Positions 12,345 to 24,094 of a stretch of DNA of 64,000 bases are shown here, one piece after another. A program made the position numbers and the translations under genes. Numbering within the stretch: the first letter of the stretch is position 1; the number at the start of each line of letters is the position of its first letter. Under the pieces are notes generated by a model that was not told the DNA's origin, did not search any database, and worked only from the letters and a program-made list of their open reading frames with translations. Source of the stretch: Sympetrum striolatum (lineage: Eukaryota; Arthropoda; Insecta; Odonata; Libellulidae); NCBI GenBank assembly GCA_947579665.1, contig OX388347.1, positions 24,606,562 to 24,670,561 on the forward strand, given 5' to 3'.

Positions 12345-15300
12345 ATGCTGCGCGCCTGTAGGAATGCATGGTAGTTTATAAAGGGCCACGCTATTTATTT
12401 TTTATTTTCATTTATTAACATAAGATATTGAAAGCCTTAAGCTTCAGTTTTCATAGCTGTGCTACTGATTTTGCACATGATGAATTGCATCACATGATAA
12501 AATGGATCATGTTCACCGAAGACAATCAGAAAAAATACAACTTAAAACTATTCCTTAATAATAGTGGCACAGCTCCGTAAACTAATCGCACTAATATTCT
12601 TGTCACTAACCAAAGATAGAAAGAAATGAAGGTAACTATGAACACATTTCAATTTAAATGAAATGAAGTCAATTGGATCGCCTGTTACAAGAGTAAGGTA
12701 GATTTGTTGTCATCAGATAAAACAATGAAATCAAGAAAAACTCGATACAAATTTTCCTTGAAAATGTAATTTTGAAAATTAAGCAAAAAAATGTCTGAAA
12801 ACAAGGCAACAGTCTATGCAAACATATATAGGAAATATTCTAGTATATTCTCGTAAGAGCTTTACAATAGATGAACATTGATATTGTATGTGACGAAGAT
12901 AAAGTGCTAAATATTAATCACGATAAGCAAATGGAAATAGCGAAAACCCATTAAGTTTGGCTTTCTCGATGCGGCCGAATTAGTGGAATATCGAAATTTT
13001 TGATTAAAAGATATTATGCTATTTGCGTACACTCTATACATTTGTGATATGCATAATAATTCTCTGCACATAGTATGATATGTATTAGGAGAGATGGCGC
13101 GTGGGCATCCAAACTCCAAACCGCGAGCTAGATCTTACTTTCGCTGCGGCACCGACATACACGGAGTAGTCAGTAGTCTCGTATTCTTGCTAATAGAACT
13201 TCTGTATTACAATTTACTTCACCGTCGCATTTGTTATGTGAGTATATTTAAAACTGTAAAAACAATTAAAAATTATTCAAAAATGTTGTGGTCGTTCCGT
13301 AAACTTCCGTTCCGTTATCACACTGTCGCATGTATTAGTACAATTGAATACGAGGGTGTATCATCATCGTCATCATGTATCACCATCATGTATATATCAT
13401 TTGTCTATTTCTGATTTAATTGCGAAAAAACACATTTTTCATTACTTCTATGACCTTCCTTTAGATGTACATGTAATTAGTATAAATATGACAGTGGATA
13501 TAACCATTGTTTGGTAAGATAATAAGAGAGTTAGCAAAAAATAGTAAATACGTAGGATTAAGTCTTTTTCTGTACGAACATAGAAGAGTTAAGTTAATAG
13601 TAAAATAAACGATGAAATACAGAAGATTTTAACAGAAGCAAAGGTTTTAATTAGTCACTTGAAAATACTAAGCAAGGGGAAGACAACGACAGAGGTGGTT
13701 AAATGATATAAAAGGAAGGCTTATTTGCCATGCAGCAAAGGTAAGGGTTTTAAGTAGGACATTTTTGTACACACGAACTCACGGAAAATAAAAATAAATA
13801 CATATCAATCTAGAGTAGTGTCTCAACACAGTATCGCATTGGGTACATACAAATTTTTGAGACGGAAACTTTGTCATGCTATGTTATGTTCTCTCGATTC
13901 AATTCTGGTATCAGGATACTAGCGTTAGTAATCTGATGAATAAGTACCGTGAATATTGTGTTCCTCGGCCAAAAAAGAGGGGTTCTTAGAAGATTATTGA
14001 CACAAAAATCTAGCTGAAAACGAGGTAAATATAAATTCTATGGTATTAGGCCTTACTGAGGTAAATATACATAGAGCTAAATATTTTTCGTGACTACACG
14101 GAACTTTTAAGAGAAACTGTAAAGTTTCTGAGTGAACTGAGAAATTATGAAGCTCTATAATATTTTCTTACGATGACAAATTAATTAAGTAAACAATTTT
14201 TACGCTCTAAATGCAATGAAAAAACGTTAAATTATGCTGAAGATGGTGATAAAACTAATTTTTTTCATAATACGCCTGTCATTCATATCTCTGTACCTCT
14301 TCAGGTAAATAAATAATTTGTTTGACTACATATGAGAATAATAGGCCTAAGTTATCCTTCAAAAAAAGAACAAAATATGTGTGTATGTACCGCATAATAA
14401 TTCTCTTCGTCTTTTACGATCGTCCTCAACGAAAATGAGAACAACCTTTTTCCTATTCAAGATTGTAACTAATGCTATCGGGATTTTGGAAATATTTTAT
14501 GGCCATGTTCAAGTTTATAATCCATAGTAAATCATATTTTGAGTCCAAAATATTTCTCAAGAACTTACTCTTTTACAATAGTGTTATAAATTGAAACGTC
14601 AGTAAGTGGTAAACAAATTTAATAAGGAATTGAGTCGGAATGCTATTGCAAGTATAAGTCAATTTTTTATTTAGTGCAGTAAGTAAAATATGTGAGACCA
14701 CCATTGAATGGAGATTCCTTATTATTACTTCGGTATATTTAATAAGTAAATTTTCATTCAAATATCCCCTTTCACCCGTGTAAATCCCTTTTCCCGGCAC
14801 AAAAGAATAGGAACGGCGGAGTAAAGCGCCATGGCGGGCGGTGGCGTATTTTAGAGCAGCGAATTTACCACAGATACCATTTCGCTGGTGCAGAGGCCTT
14901 TGTTTACGGTCACAACCTCATCGTAAGTCTACATAACGGCTTATGTGGCTGAGATGATTTAAGACGAGCGCATTGGGTGTTGAATGAAAAGATTTTGCCG
15001 AAGAAACTAGATTACGCTTCTAAATGATCGCAATAGTGGACGCTAAACATGGCGGGAGAAGGCAGATGTTCGTATCGATTTTAAAATACCGCAGGAAAAC
15101 GCACTGTGCTACGATACGAAGAAACGACAAAATATTGATATGATTTTATTTTACGAAAGACGTAATAAATATGCCAATACACCGAGACGAAAATTATTAC
15201 GAATTGGATTGAGCATAAATTGATATAATTGTAATATTGAAATTGCACCGCTGTGAATGTAGTAAATTTATTGTAATACGGATCAATTACTTCCAAAATT

Positions 15301-18300
15301 TTGATTTTTAATAATAGGCACGCAATACTGAAAGTATTCAAAACCTTTTTTTTATTTCTTAGGTAATAAAAGTAATCGATAAGTGAGAAACGTCTGTATA
15401 ATACTGTTCGGTAGGTTATGCATATGAAACCCTAGAAGAAATCGAAGAAAAACCCTATTTAGTTTACTATATACAGAAAACGTAACAAAAAAGGCTTCCA
15501 TTCTTTTCTTACTAATATATCGTTACGAATCTATATTATTTTCGTCTCACTTCAGTGTTACTAAATAAATACAGCGAATGGTTTCAAGAAATATTTTCTA
15601 CCACAATATTAAAATTTACTAATTGCATAGAATATTGTAATTAACAGTCTATTTTTGATTTAGTAAGTTTCGAGACAATTTATGAGAAGTTGGATTTGTC
15701 CAACTTTGGATAACAATGGCGCATGTTTCTTAATCTGAAAATTGTGTATGCTTTTCAAATGTATTCGAAAAAGTAAATCCGGAAATTTATTGATGGTTGA
15801 AAGTCTAACAATAAGTATTCTCGAATCGAGAAAGAAAACATTTATTGTTCAGTTGGTAATGAATGAGAGCACTTTTTTAACATAGACATCATGTATTACC
15901 TGATATATAATTTAATTTTTGACTCCATATTTTTTACCCATATGAGATAAAATGCATAGTAATAGTATATCTGCATTAATACCCTTCATTTGTCCAATTA
16001 GCGTTCGGTAGAAGGAAAACATTGATATTTATTATCTTATTATTATTATATCTTATATTATTATTATCTTACTCATGTTATCTTATTTATAAAAATTCAG
16101 CCTGCTGTGGCCTCAAAACTCGAAAAATACTCGGTTGATTGACTTAAAATTTTAACACAACTTTTCATTCAAATACGAGAGTGATTCTATTTTGAAAAAA
16201 GTTGATATTTCGTCCTCGGTTCGATTCCACTCGATTCAAAGCATATCTATAAGAAATGCGCGTAAAATTAATTTTTACCGCTGTAGGCTATATTGATTTT
16301 GCAAAATTAAATAAAAAAATAATACGAAATGGAGACAAACACCAAATGCAGGGAAAATAAATAAAGAATTTTATTTTGCTCGTATATTATTGCTTTCGAA
16401 TTGAATTATCGAGATTTTACACGAAATACACAAAGTTTTGTAAAATTTTGATGGCGTAAACTGGTTCCCCATGACGACAGATACCATTGATGAATCCGAG
16501 CTCCTGCATTTTGTATTTTATTGTTGCATTCAGTTCAATTCATTTCTTTGGTTATTTTCCAGTTGATCGTCCTCTGTGTTTTCGTGGGCCACAGTTCGCA
16601 TTTTACGAGTTGAAGAAAAAGAGAAAAGTTGTTGATTTCGTTCATATTGATGTGCATCATCAATCGTCTCAACAACGCCAAGAGATATTAAATATACAGC
16701 TAAGACTATGCGGTTGCAATATCTGAATGAATGAATCCTTAAGTCATAATAAGAGTCTTAGTCATAGTGCGGCAGCCATTATTTTCTGAGAAAAATTTAT
16801 TTTTTCTTCCTTTTCTTTCATTCCGAAACATAGCTACAGCATCGCAGGATAGATTATTAATTGACTGATGTGTTTTCTCTGTGAATCTATGTTCGCTAGA
16901 ATACCTTTATTTACTTTACGAATCATTTCATATTTGACTGAGCCTCAGCGAAGCGTTGTTTAGCTAGTTATAAATAAAGGAAAATGCTCGTAGTATGCCT
17001 TAAAAAGGGAATCACTCCTGCTTGGGAAATTGATGAAGATGTTGACGCGAAGTAATTAGACAGAATGTGCATTGTCCTACTAAATTGCAGGTCCGTTGAC
17101 AGAGAAATAAGAAATGGTTTTACGAATTAACTAGCATTTGATTTTCTTCTAACAATGATAACAGGATAAAACCTGATTATGGCTAACAGTGACTGAATTG
17201 TGGAAACAACAGAAACCGAATCGTGAGATAAATAGCAATAATTCAATGGTGTGCTTAGAGTTGGTAGCTCAGGAGCTAAAAGTTTTCTCTTTGGAGTATC
17301 TGTTAATAACTTCAAGAAAATGGATAGTTAATCAAAACGACATCTTCCAACTTTGAGCTGTCTTCGATGAATTCTATGTTGCCAAAGATAGTAAAATATT
17401 TGCACCCCTTTTCAAAGCTGCCAAATAAATAGACGTTCATAACGGCATGGATATATAAATATCTCTTGATTTTTCCTCAATATTATTTTTAATTTCCACC
17501 TACTCATACCTGTTTATATTAACTTCATACGGGACCACATTTATTTTTATCTGAAGAGATGCAATTTTAGATTTGCGTGACATTCATGCATAATAAATTC
17601 CACGTTAGGAAAGGATATGAATTCTTTTTTACTTCGAATCCATCCAGAAGAGTTTCTCTTAGAGATTTTCAAAACAGTTTCTTTGATCACACATCTATTC
17701 ATATTGTCGAGGGTAGTCATTTTTCGCTAAAAGAAAAGTAACAATATTTTCTAAAATATCAGAATTTTAATCGAAAATTGATTTGTTTCGAATCTCCTCT
17801 ATTAAGACCTAAGACTATCGCATGTCATAGTTATGTAATTTAGATGTATTAAAATCAAAGATTTACCTGAAGCGCCTTTATCCGCAGACACATAGTGGAC
17901 TAACTTGTATGATATAGCGTTCTTGATATCTCGAGGAAACATTGAATTTCAAAAATTGATAAATGGAAACTATCGACCATTTATAATGTATAAAATGGTA
18001 GGCTCGACTCTCTGCTCTCAGTTTTTTCCAATGAAAATGTTTAAATTTAATTTTTTATTGAACTATTTAAACCAGTACATAGATAAGTGACGACAAAAAG
18101 TAAAAAATACAGTTTCGATTATTTTCAGTTTCAGTAAAAGTGTACGTGAATCGTTTTATTAATCCTATCCGCTAATATTTTCAATGCTAAGATTGAACTG
18201 TTAAGTTGAATACAAAATGTATGTAGGGTACAGCTAACATTTCCCAAGCTCTATGCAAGCTGTCTATGAATGCCCCCAAGCACTGCTAGAAACTCCCCTA

Positions 18301-18820
18301 GACTTTCAAACTGGACTCGAACTCGGACCAGATGAACGAGTTGATTAGAAAATAAAAAGTAGTACTCGAAGGGAAGCGAAGGGTAGCTAGAGGAGACGTT
18401 CTAATACGGCTGCATCGTCTAATCCAGTTTACATTGCATAGAGTAAAGCGAGAAACGAATAGTTCTGGATATACTATTACAAACAGAATTTCGCAGTCTG
18501 TAAGGGTTACTCAATTCTCTATTTTCTTCTTCTTTAGTTTAGTTATACGTTCCACGTTTAAGGATTCTAAAATCGAACATTTTTCCTAGTTTGGGAACTA
18601 ATACTTAACTGGTAACCTTTTCCTCTTCTTTCCTTCCAACTCAGAAAATCACCTTTAGTTATAGGATCAGATCCGAAAATTATTTTCAAGGGAAATAATA
18701 ATGATTAAGATTTTAATTTTTTTAACATACGTATCTACTATCTATGAAGCATATTAATTCAAGTATGAAAACTACATGACTCGAACAAGACAGGTATAAA
18801 GAACGGGGGTATGGAGTGAT
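12345..18820. other. Long gene-poor stretch
   Basis: Mostly AT-rich DNA. Points of note: TCATCA-type simple sequence at about 13364-13392; a GC/CpG-richer patch at about 14811-15075 with two ATGGCGGG blocks, each followed by only a few codons; TTA/TTATC-rich simple sequence at 16021-16084; and an isolated pol III B-box-like block at about 16217-16228 without an A box. The frame 13094-13414 (+, 106 codons) has no recognisable motif. Confidence 0.5.
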
Positions 18821-18823
18821 ATA

Positions 18824-19432
18824 AGATGTAATCAAAAATATAGTGAATAAATATTAATAGCAGCATCCGCTGACGTTCCATCCTTTTGAAGTAATAAGTC
18901 CAATAGCTTCATCTTCTGAAATAGTCAGTGTCAAGTTTAAAGGAGTGTTGATTTGTTAATCAGTTGCCATAGTCGAAAGAATGAGGTGGTGTCTGTCGCG
19001 CATCATGAAAATCGTGTTCCAGTTTGCGCGGAATTGAAGAATTTTCTTGATCTGTAACGATGAAAAGTCGAATTTCATGCCCAAAGGTATAACTGCAGAT
19101 GACGTTTGGGTGTAAGGCTATAACTTACTCTCCGGATTTAGCACCATGCGACTTCTGGCTCTTCCATTAAATAAAATAAAATAAAAAATATGATAAATAG
19201 AAAACCTTTTAATACCAATCCCAACATTGACAGTAAAGCCATGATAAAATAGCTGGAGGCCCTTCCATAAGAAGCCTTACAGAAATTCTTCCAGGCATGG
19301 ACTCAACGTTTGGATAAGTCAATTGCTAGCCTAAGTTATGCACTTTAAAGGAAATGAATTCAAAATTGATATTAAATTTTTACTTTGTATGTAATATAAG
19401 AATTATTCAACTTGTATTTTGATCAACCCTCG
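18824..19432 (+). mobile_element. Internally deleted mariner, MITE-like (copy 3)
   Basis: Both ends match the mariner family of copies 1 and 2 and are bordered by TA (18822-18823 and 19433-19434). The left part follows copy 1 from the end through the 5' region (GCATCCGCTGACGTTCCATCC). The sequence then jumps from a GDDVWV-like block, read as ADDVWV (about 19105), almost directly to SPDLAPCDFWLF (about 19130-19165), so the HTH core and the second catalytic aspartate region are gone. The 3' region resumes with the LPxEALQKFFQ-type end seen in the other copies. At 609 bp it is a deletion derivative that could only have moved with a transposase supplied in trans. Confidence 0.9.
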
Positions 19433-19439
19433 TATATCA

Positions 19440-20140
19440 AGGACATAAGTAGGCATTTTCTGACCAAGAACAGCTTCCTTCATACGGTTTTACATATTTA
19501 TAAGGTTATCATTATGAAGCATCTAATACAAAGAACGATGAATATAGCATTACAACTTAAACAATAGTATTTTCACAATAATGAGCATCAGAGACTCACG
19601 TATAGTGGATAGAGGAAGTTAATGGAGGAGAGTTCTGAATCTGTTAGGTTTCCCACTATCCTTATAGCTGTTCGTAATTTACTTGTTCGCAATACCGAAA
19701 AAACACAGATGAATTTATGCATTTAGAATCATAAGAAGCAAAGCTTAACATCTGAGGAATATTAAGATCTTGAACGTGATATCAATTCACTTAAGATATA
19801 GATAAGGTAAGTACTTTTTCAATGTAGCGTTTTCCGTAGAAGTTCAATATCAGTATAGTACTACATTTTAGAAATGTTGCGCAGAATTCAAGTCTGCAAT
19901 CGTAAATATATGTAGCTGATTGCCGGGAGATATTTCTGAGGAATGCTTGGACGCTTCTGAACAAGATATTTTGAATATCTTCCGGCATTTAATTTCTTGC
20001 CAATCTCAAGCATGGAATGTTGTATTTAAAATATTAGAATCTGTGTTCAGACCATACCCATTACAATCATGAAATACTCGTCACGATGTGGCACAAAGTC
20101 TTTTAACAGATACGTGAGCTATGCCATTGAATTGATGAGA
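19440..20140. other. Non-coding stretch
   Basis: Nothing recognisable between the mariner derivative and the piggyBac-like end. The minus-strand 65-codon frame at 19791-19988 looks fortuitous. Confidence 0.45.
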
Positions 20141-20144
20141 TTTT

Positions 20145-20720
20145 TTAACACTCCCCTAGCACAAGACTACCCACCACGATGCATTTTTGCATTTTTATAC
20201 ATTGAAAATGGAATATTTTAAATTTCACTACGAACCTTGGTTTATTATTAACATAGTCTAATTCAAAGTAAAACAGTTACAAATTATTTTAAATATTTGT
20301 GAGAAAATATAATCAAATTAAAATTAGGCATAACTCGGAGACACCCGGACATTCACAAAGAAAACAGTTTGAAAGAAATGATTTTTTACTATTATATTAT
20401 TTTTCTGTAGCACATGAACACGCTTATTAGCAATGAAATACACTAATTTATAACAGTCTTGGTATATTTTGTTTTAGCATGCTCGTCTGAGGCAGGATTT
20501 TTTGCATTCGCACTAAACCTTCCTCGTTGTCCTTCTCTTTTTGATTAAATGTTAATAGTACATTATGGCATGGACTGGTAATTTTCTTTATTCCTTAACT
20601 GTCTAGTCTAATTCTAGAACCTGGATCAACCTCTGCGGAATGCATTGTCCGTCGGGTGAAACCTTAAGTAGTAATTTCCGGTTAGTATCCTTTGAATAGC
20701 AAATTTCAAGATACATCCGC
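20145..20720 (-). mobile_element. 3' end of a piggyBac-like transposon with TTAA border
   Basis: A TTAA (20145-20148), the piggyBac target site, is followed by CACTCCCCTAGCACAAGAC, a plausible piggyBac terminal sequence. Reading the minus strand towards this end, LTGNYYLRFHPT (about 20660) recalls the RLxGRHF-x3-xPPT block at the end of piggyBac transposases. Then comes RTTRKV-stop-CECKKSC (20492-20530), matching their C-terminal cysteine-rich zinc module. Stops disrupt the frame. The opposite terminus and the catalytic core were not found, so this is a truncated remnant. The combination of TTAA, terminus and cysteine block in the right order supports the call; each part alone would be weak. 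Confidence 0.66.
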
Positions 20721-20724
20721 CATT

Positions 20725-21655
20725 AATGGTCTTTTAAGTTTTTTAATCAGCCTTTTCTTCTATCGATATTTTTATAACAGTCTTATTGTTTTTGAAGTAG
20801 ATCTTAGTAAGTACAGGTAATAAAGTATTAAGAAGGTAACCACTGTGACGGTTATCATATTTTAAAATAGTAATAATGGCTATTTAACAATGTGACGTTT
20901 CATTATGTATCTATTGACTATTATTTATTAGAGTTGGAAATAATGAAAATATAATTTTGAACAGCATCATTTAAAACCTTGTCAGAATCTATATCATGCG
21001 CTTTATTCTTCCTCGTACCTTTTTCTTAACAGCTGGGCATCTGATAATCAGAATATTTCTCTCTCGATTAATTTAAGCCATCGTATTCGTAGCACATGAT
21101 TTATTTCTGCATAACGTTTTTAATTCCAGTGAATATCTGGCAAGAGGCATCGTCGTAAAATAATTGTAGGTCCAAATACTTCTTCTGCCTTCACGTTACG
21201 TGGCTTCAGGTTCCTTTGCCAATATCTCTAAACCTGGACTTGAGTATTTACTATTGTATAGTATTTCATGCGATAAATATAAATCTTCAGCATTGCAAAT
21301 CTGCGAAATCTTGATACCATGATTAGCCAAATTTGCAGAGAAATTATCCCAAAATTTGATCAAACCACGAAATTGATAAAGCTGCTCTTCAATTACTTTA
21401 TTCATTATAGGCTTACAAATTCAGCATAATTTACGTTGAACAAATCAAATAAGGCAATCAATTTTCCAACAAAACAATACATATAACTCCGAGTTGTACA
21501 TTGTACCTTCCCTTAACTCAAAATTTGATCATGCTTCCATTAATTCAAAATGACCACTTCCACGCTAATATTTGTAGTTTGTCACTACAAAATTCATTGT
21601 CACAAAGGGTACAAAATGTTTTCAGAACTAGAGAGGCGACACTGTGATGTCGATA
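20725..21655. other. Non-coding stretch
   Basis: No supported feature. The minus-strand frame at 21196-21405 (69 codons) is free of low-complexity sequence but matches no family I recognise. Confidence 0.4.
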
Positions 21656-21661
21656 CTTCGT

Positions 21662-21678
21662 ACAGCGTAGGACGCTGT
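21662..21678. repeat. Short perfect hairpin, 7-bp arms
   Basis: ACAGCGT, a 3-base loop and ACGCTGT form a perfect small stem. It lies 14 bases before the long hairpin at 21693-21746, so the two may belong to one structured element. Confidence 0.6.
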
Positions 21679-21692
21679 GCCGGGCGGCGTTC

Positions 21693-21746
21693 AGCACTAC
21701 AGGTTCTAACCTCTAATATGTTTTAGAGGTTAGAACCTGTAGTGCT
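21693..21746. repeat. Perfect 24-bp inverted repeat with 6-base loop
   Basis: The left arm 21693-21716 and right arm 21723-21746 are exact reverse complements; the loop is TATGTT. The left arm begins AGCACTACAGG. No mismatch in 24 pairs means a recent or constrained origin. It could be the tip of a foldback transposon, a cruciform-forming site or an RNA hairpin; the sequence alone does not decide. Confidence 0.9.
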
Positions 21747-21749
21747 AAT

Positions 21750-22415
21750 CAGTGGAGTGGATGTTGGTTAAAAATAACGAGAGTCAATACATCCTAAATT
21801 GATGCTTACGATCATGCATGATAATCACTCAAATCATGGTAATCGGGTACTACATGCAATTATATTTTATAACCAACCTCTCGCTTAGCTCCTTTTTGTC
21901 TATAATCTCAGAATTGGAAAAGAAAAATATTCTGCTTTATTCGTGATGAAGTTTTCACACTATGTGCATGAATGCTTGCGCAATATATAGCTATTCAAAT
22001 TCAACATATTTAATCTGTAATGTAATCTGTACTTAGAGATAGAATATTGTCAGGATTGAGCCGTTCTCTCTTGAGACTGTAAGTATACCATAGATTCATA
22101 ACTAATCTATTTGGTGTTTGTGTTTCAATTAAATTATAAATAGAAAATTGATAATTCTATGACGTAGTACTAAAAAGAATTTTTCACCTCCGATTTTATG
22201 CGGAGTAAATATTTTGTATTTCAATTTTAAGTTTCCGCTTAAATAAGTTTCAAATATAAAGTCAGAATGTAGGATGAGAGTCTGTAATAATCTTAATGCG
22301 TTGACGTAAGTGCAACTTGCCGCCATTCAGGGTCCCCGTGGGGGCAGCCAGACTCCGCCGTACTGCGGGGTCTCCCATCTTAACTAGGGATATCACAATT
22401 GTTCCTTCGGATTTT
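21750..22415. other. Non-coding stretch with one GC-rich spot
   Basis: Mostly AT-rich. At 22319-22380 a GC-rich spot includes GCCGCCATT, a YY1/Pho-type site, and GGTCCCCGTGGGGG. No coding frame is supported. Confidence 0.4.
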
Positions 22416-22419
22416 ATTT

Positions 22420-22661
22420 TTAGAGAGGACAAAAAAAATCACTGGCGGGAGTAATAACTTCGGACGATTTCACTGTTTCACTAACGCTCAATATTTGGGC
22501 AGAATGGAAGTCCGCCATTTTGTATTATTAATATGTCTGACGTCTTTGCGATAGTTATGGAAAAGGTGGCATTAGATGAGCTTCCTAAAACAATAAAAAC
22601 TAATATTTTTTTCTCTAATACGTTTTCTTTTGTATTGATTCAAAGAATCCAGAATCGGTGA
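22420..22661. other. Candidate divergent start region with two short frames
   Basis: On the minus strand an ATG at 22516-22518 lies within CAAAATGGCGG, a strong YY1/Pho-like site that often overlaps start codons. It opens a 32-codon frame (MADFHSAQILSVSETV ...) ending at 22420. Fifteen bases away on the plus strand an ATG at 22533 opens a 42-codon frame (MSDVFAIVMEKVALDELPK ...) ending at 22661. Both have amino-acid composition unlike the surrounding AT-driven frames. They may be first exons of a divergent pair or parts of an unknown transposon. No splice donor was clearly placed. Confidence 0.25.
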
Positions 22662-22896
22662 ACGAAATCCGATGTTACAAATAACTGAAAGAAAATGGAT
22701 TAAAATGAATTTCTGTATTCGGATCGTTTACCACAGATTTTAATTTAATTAATCTTGAAATTAAAATGAAATAGCATTTATATCTCAATATATATTACTC
22801 ATTTTAAGATATTACAGTAGATTATTCTTTTCGCTGATTAATTTGATGGACTCCCTAAGATACGGCTTTTTCCCTTCCTCCGCTTTATTTGAAATA

Positions 22897-24089
22897 CGAA
22901 GTGTGATCAAAAGATACGGTGAATAATTTTATTACGAACGAAATAATAAGCTTACATAATTTTTTAATTACTTTCTTTCAAAATAATTTCCTTGGCTAGC
23001 GATTTACTTATTGAACGTTAATTCCACGATTGGAAGAATTTCTGGAAGGTATTCTTATGGAAGGTCCTCCAGCTGTTTTGATGGAGCCCTCTGAATGTCG
23101 GGAATGGCATCAAATGGTATCAAATGGTTTTTTAGCGTATTTTTTATTTAATTATATTTTAAAAGAACCAAAAGTCGCACGGCCCCAAATCTAGAGAAAA
23201 ATACGGATTTAAACAGATTAAAAACATTTATCGGTTAAAAGCTCGCGGAGCAGAAGCAAGGTGTGGCATAGCGGATTTTCATGATGGCCATTTTGTCTGG
23301 TCTCCATCCCCGTGCAACGTTTCGAAAATTCTGCAGTACGCCCATGTAAGATTCGCTTTACAGTTTACAGTTTTTCTTCTTGGAATGAACTTTGATCGCT
23401 TCTGCCCTCACTATCCAAAAAGCAAAGGGCGAGGAGAGCAACTCGTTATTCATTGGAAAATCTGAATTTACGTCACAAAATCATAGCCATGCATCCAAAC
23501 TTCATTTATAGTTATACTTTTGGACATCTACACCAAGAGGATCCTTCAATTCCGTGCAACCAGGTACGCAATTTTCCTTCTGTTTTGTTAGTCAAAAGTT
23601 TGGAAACACTTCTTGCGGTCACTCGTATAGTTTACAAATTATTCGTTAGAATGCTTATTACAGACCCGTATGGGATGTTCAGTCCTTTGGTATGTTCTTA
23701 AACAGTCAATTGCCTGCTCAAACGAATCATCTTTGCCACTTTTTGTAAGATTTTGTTTGTCTTCTTGGTCGGAGGACATCCCAGCCTTTATTCGTCTTCA
23801 AACGGCTCATTTCTGCTTATATATTGCTCATATCCATTTGTAACAGTCTTCAGAGTCTCAAAATTATAATTATACACCGATTTTAACATTTCATTAGCTT
23901 CTTCGGCACTTCTTTGCAACTTAAAACAAAACTTACTGTTAATAACCTGCTCTGGAAACCGATTAACTTGTCCAAACTCCTTCAAACTGGTCACAATCTC
24001 AGGCGATCATGCTATCAGACTTCAAATAAATGCAGCGTCAGTGAAAGCTACAATATAAAAATTTTTTCCGTAATTTTTATCACACCTTG
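22897..24089 (-). mobile_element. Mariner transposon, full length, dead (copy 2)
   Basis: The ends are inverted repeats (CGAAGTGTGATC on the left, CAAGGTGTGAT read from the right) and both are bordered by TA (22895-22896 and 24090-24091). Length is 1193 bp. On the minus strand it gives, in order, EQVINSKFCFKLQRSAEEAN, the SGRPS position as RLGCPP, LNIPYGSVISILT, TARSVSKLL, EVWMHGYDF and GPCDFWF. Alignment with copy 1 is continuous along the whole body. It is a second, independently decayed insertion of the same family. Confidence 0.93.
22950..23994 (-). pseudogene. Mariner transposase pseudogene (copy 2)
   Basis: A 68-codon frame at 23788-23994 keeps the N-terminal domain start (MTSLKEFGQ ... 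RFPEQVINSKFCFKLQRS). Downstream parts lie in shifted frames: a K-I-L-Q-K-V-A-K linker, LNIPYGSVISILTNNL, the VSKLL block and NEVWMHGYDF, which corresponds to GDExWVYGYD with the aspartate block damaged. The second catalytic position reads HHENPLCHT, so the aspartate of HDNAPxH is replaced by glutamate. The third block GPCDFWF keeps its aspartate. Stops and frameshifts exclude activity. Confidence 0.87.
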
Positions 24090-24094
24090 TACTT

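Noticed and set aside
13094..13414. 106-codon plus-strand frame
   Set aside because: No motif, mixed composition and a simple TCATCA run inside; probably fortuitous.
16217..16228. B-box-like GGTTCGATTCC, possible tRNA or SINE
   Set aside because: No A box at a suitable distance, no cloverleaf pairing and no tail; a chance match is likely.
18300..18325. B-box-like GAGTTCGAGTCC on the minus strand
   Set aside because: No upstream A box and no tRNA-like stems.
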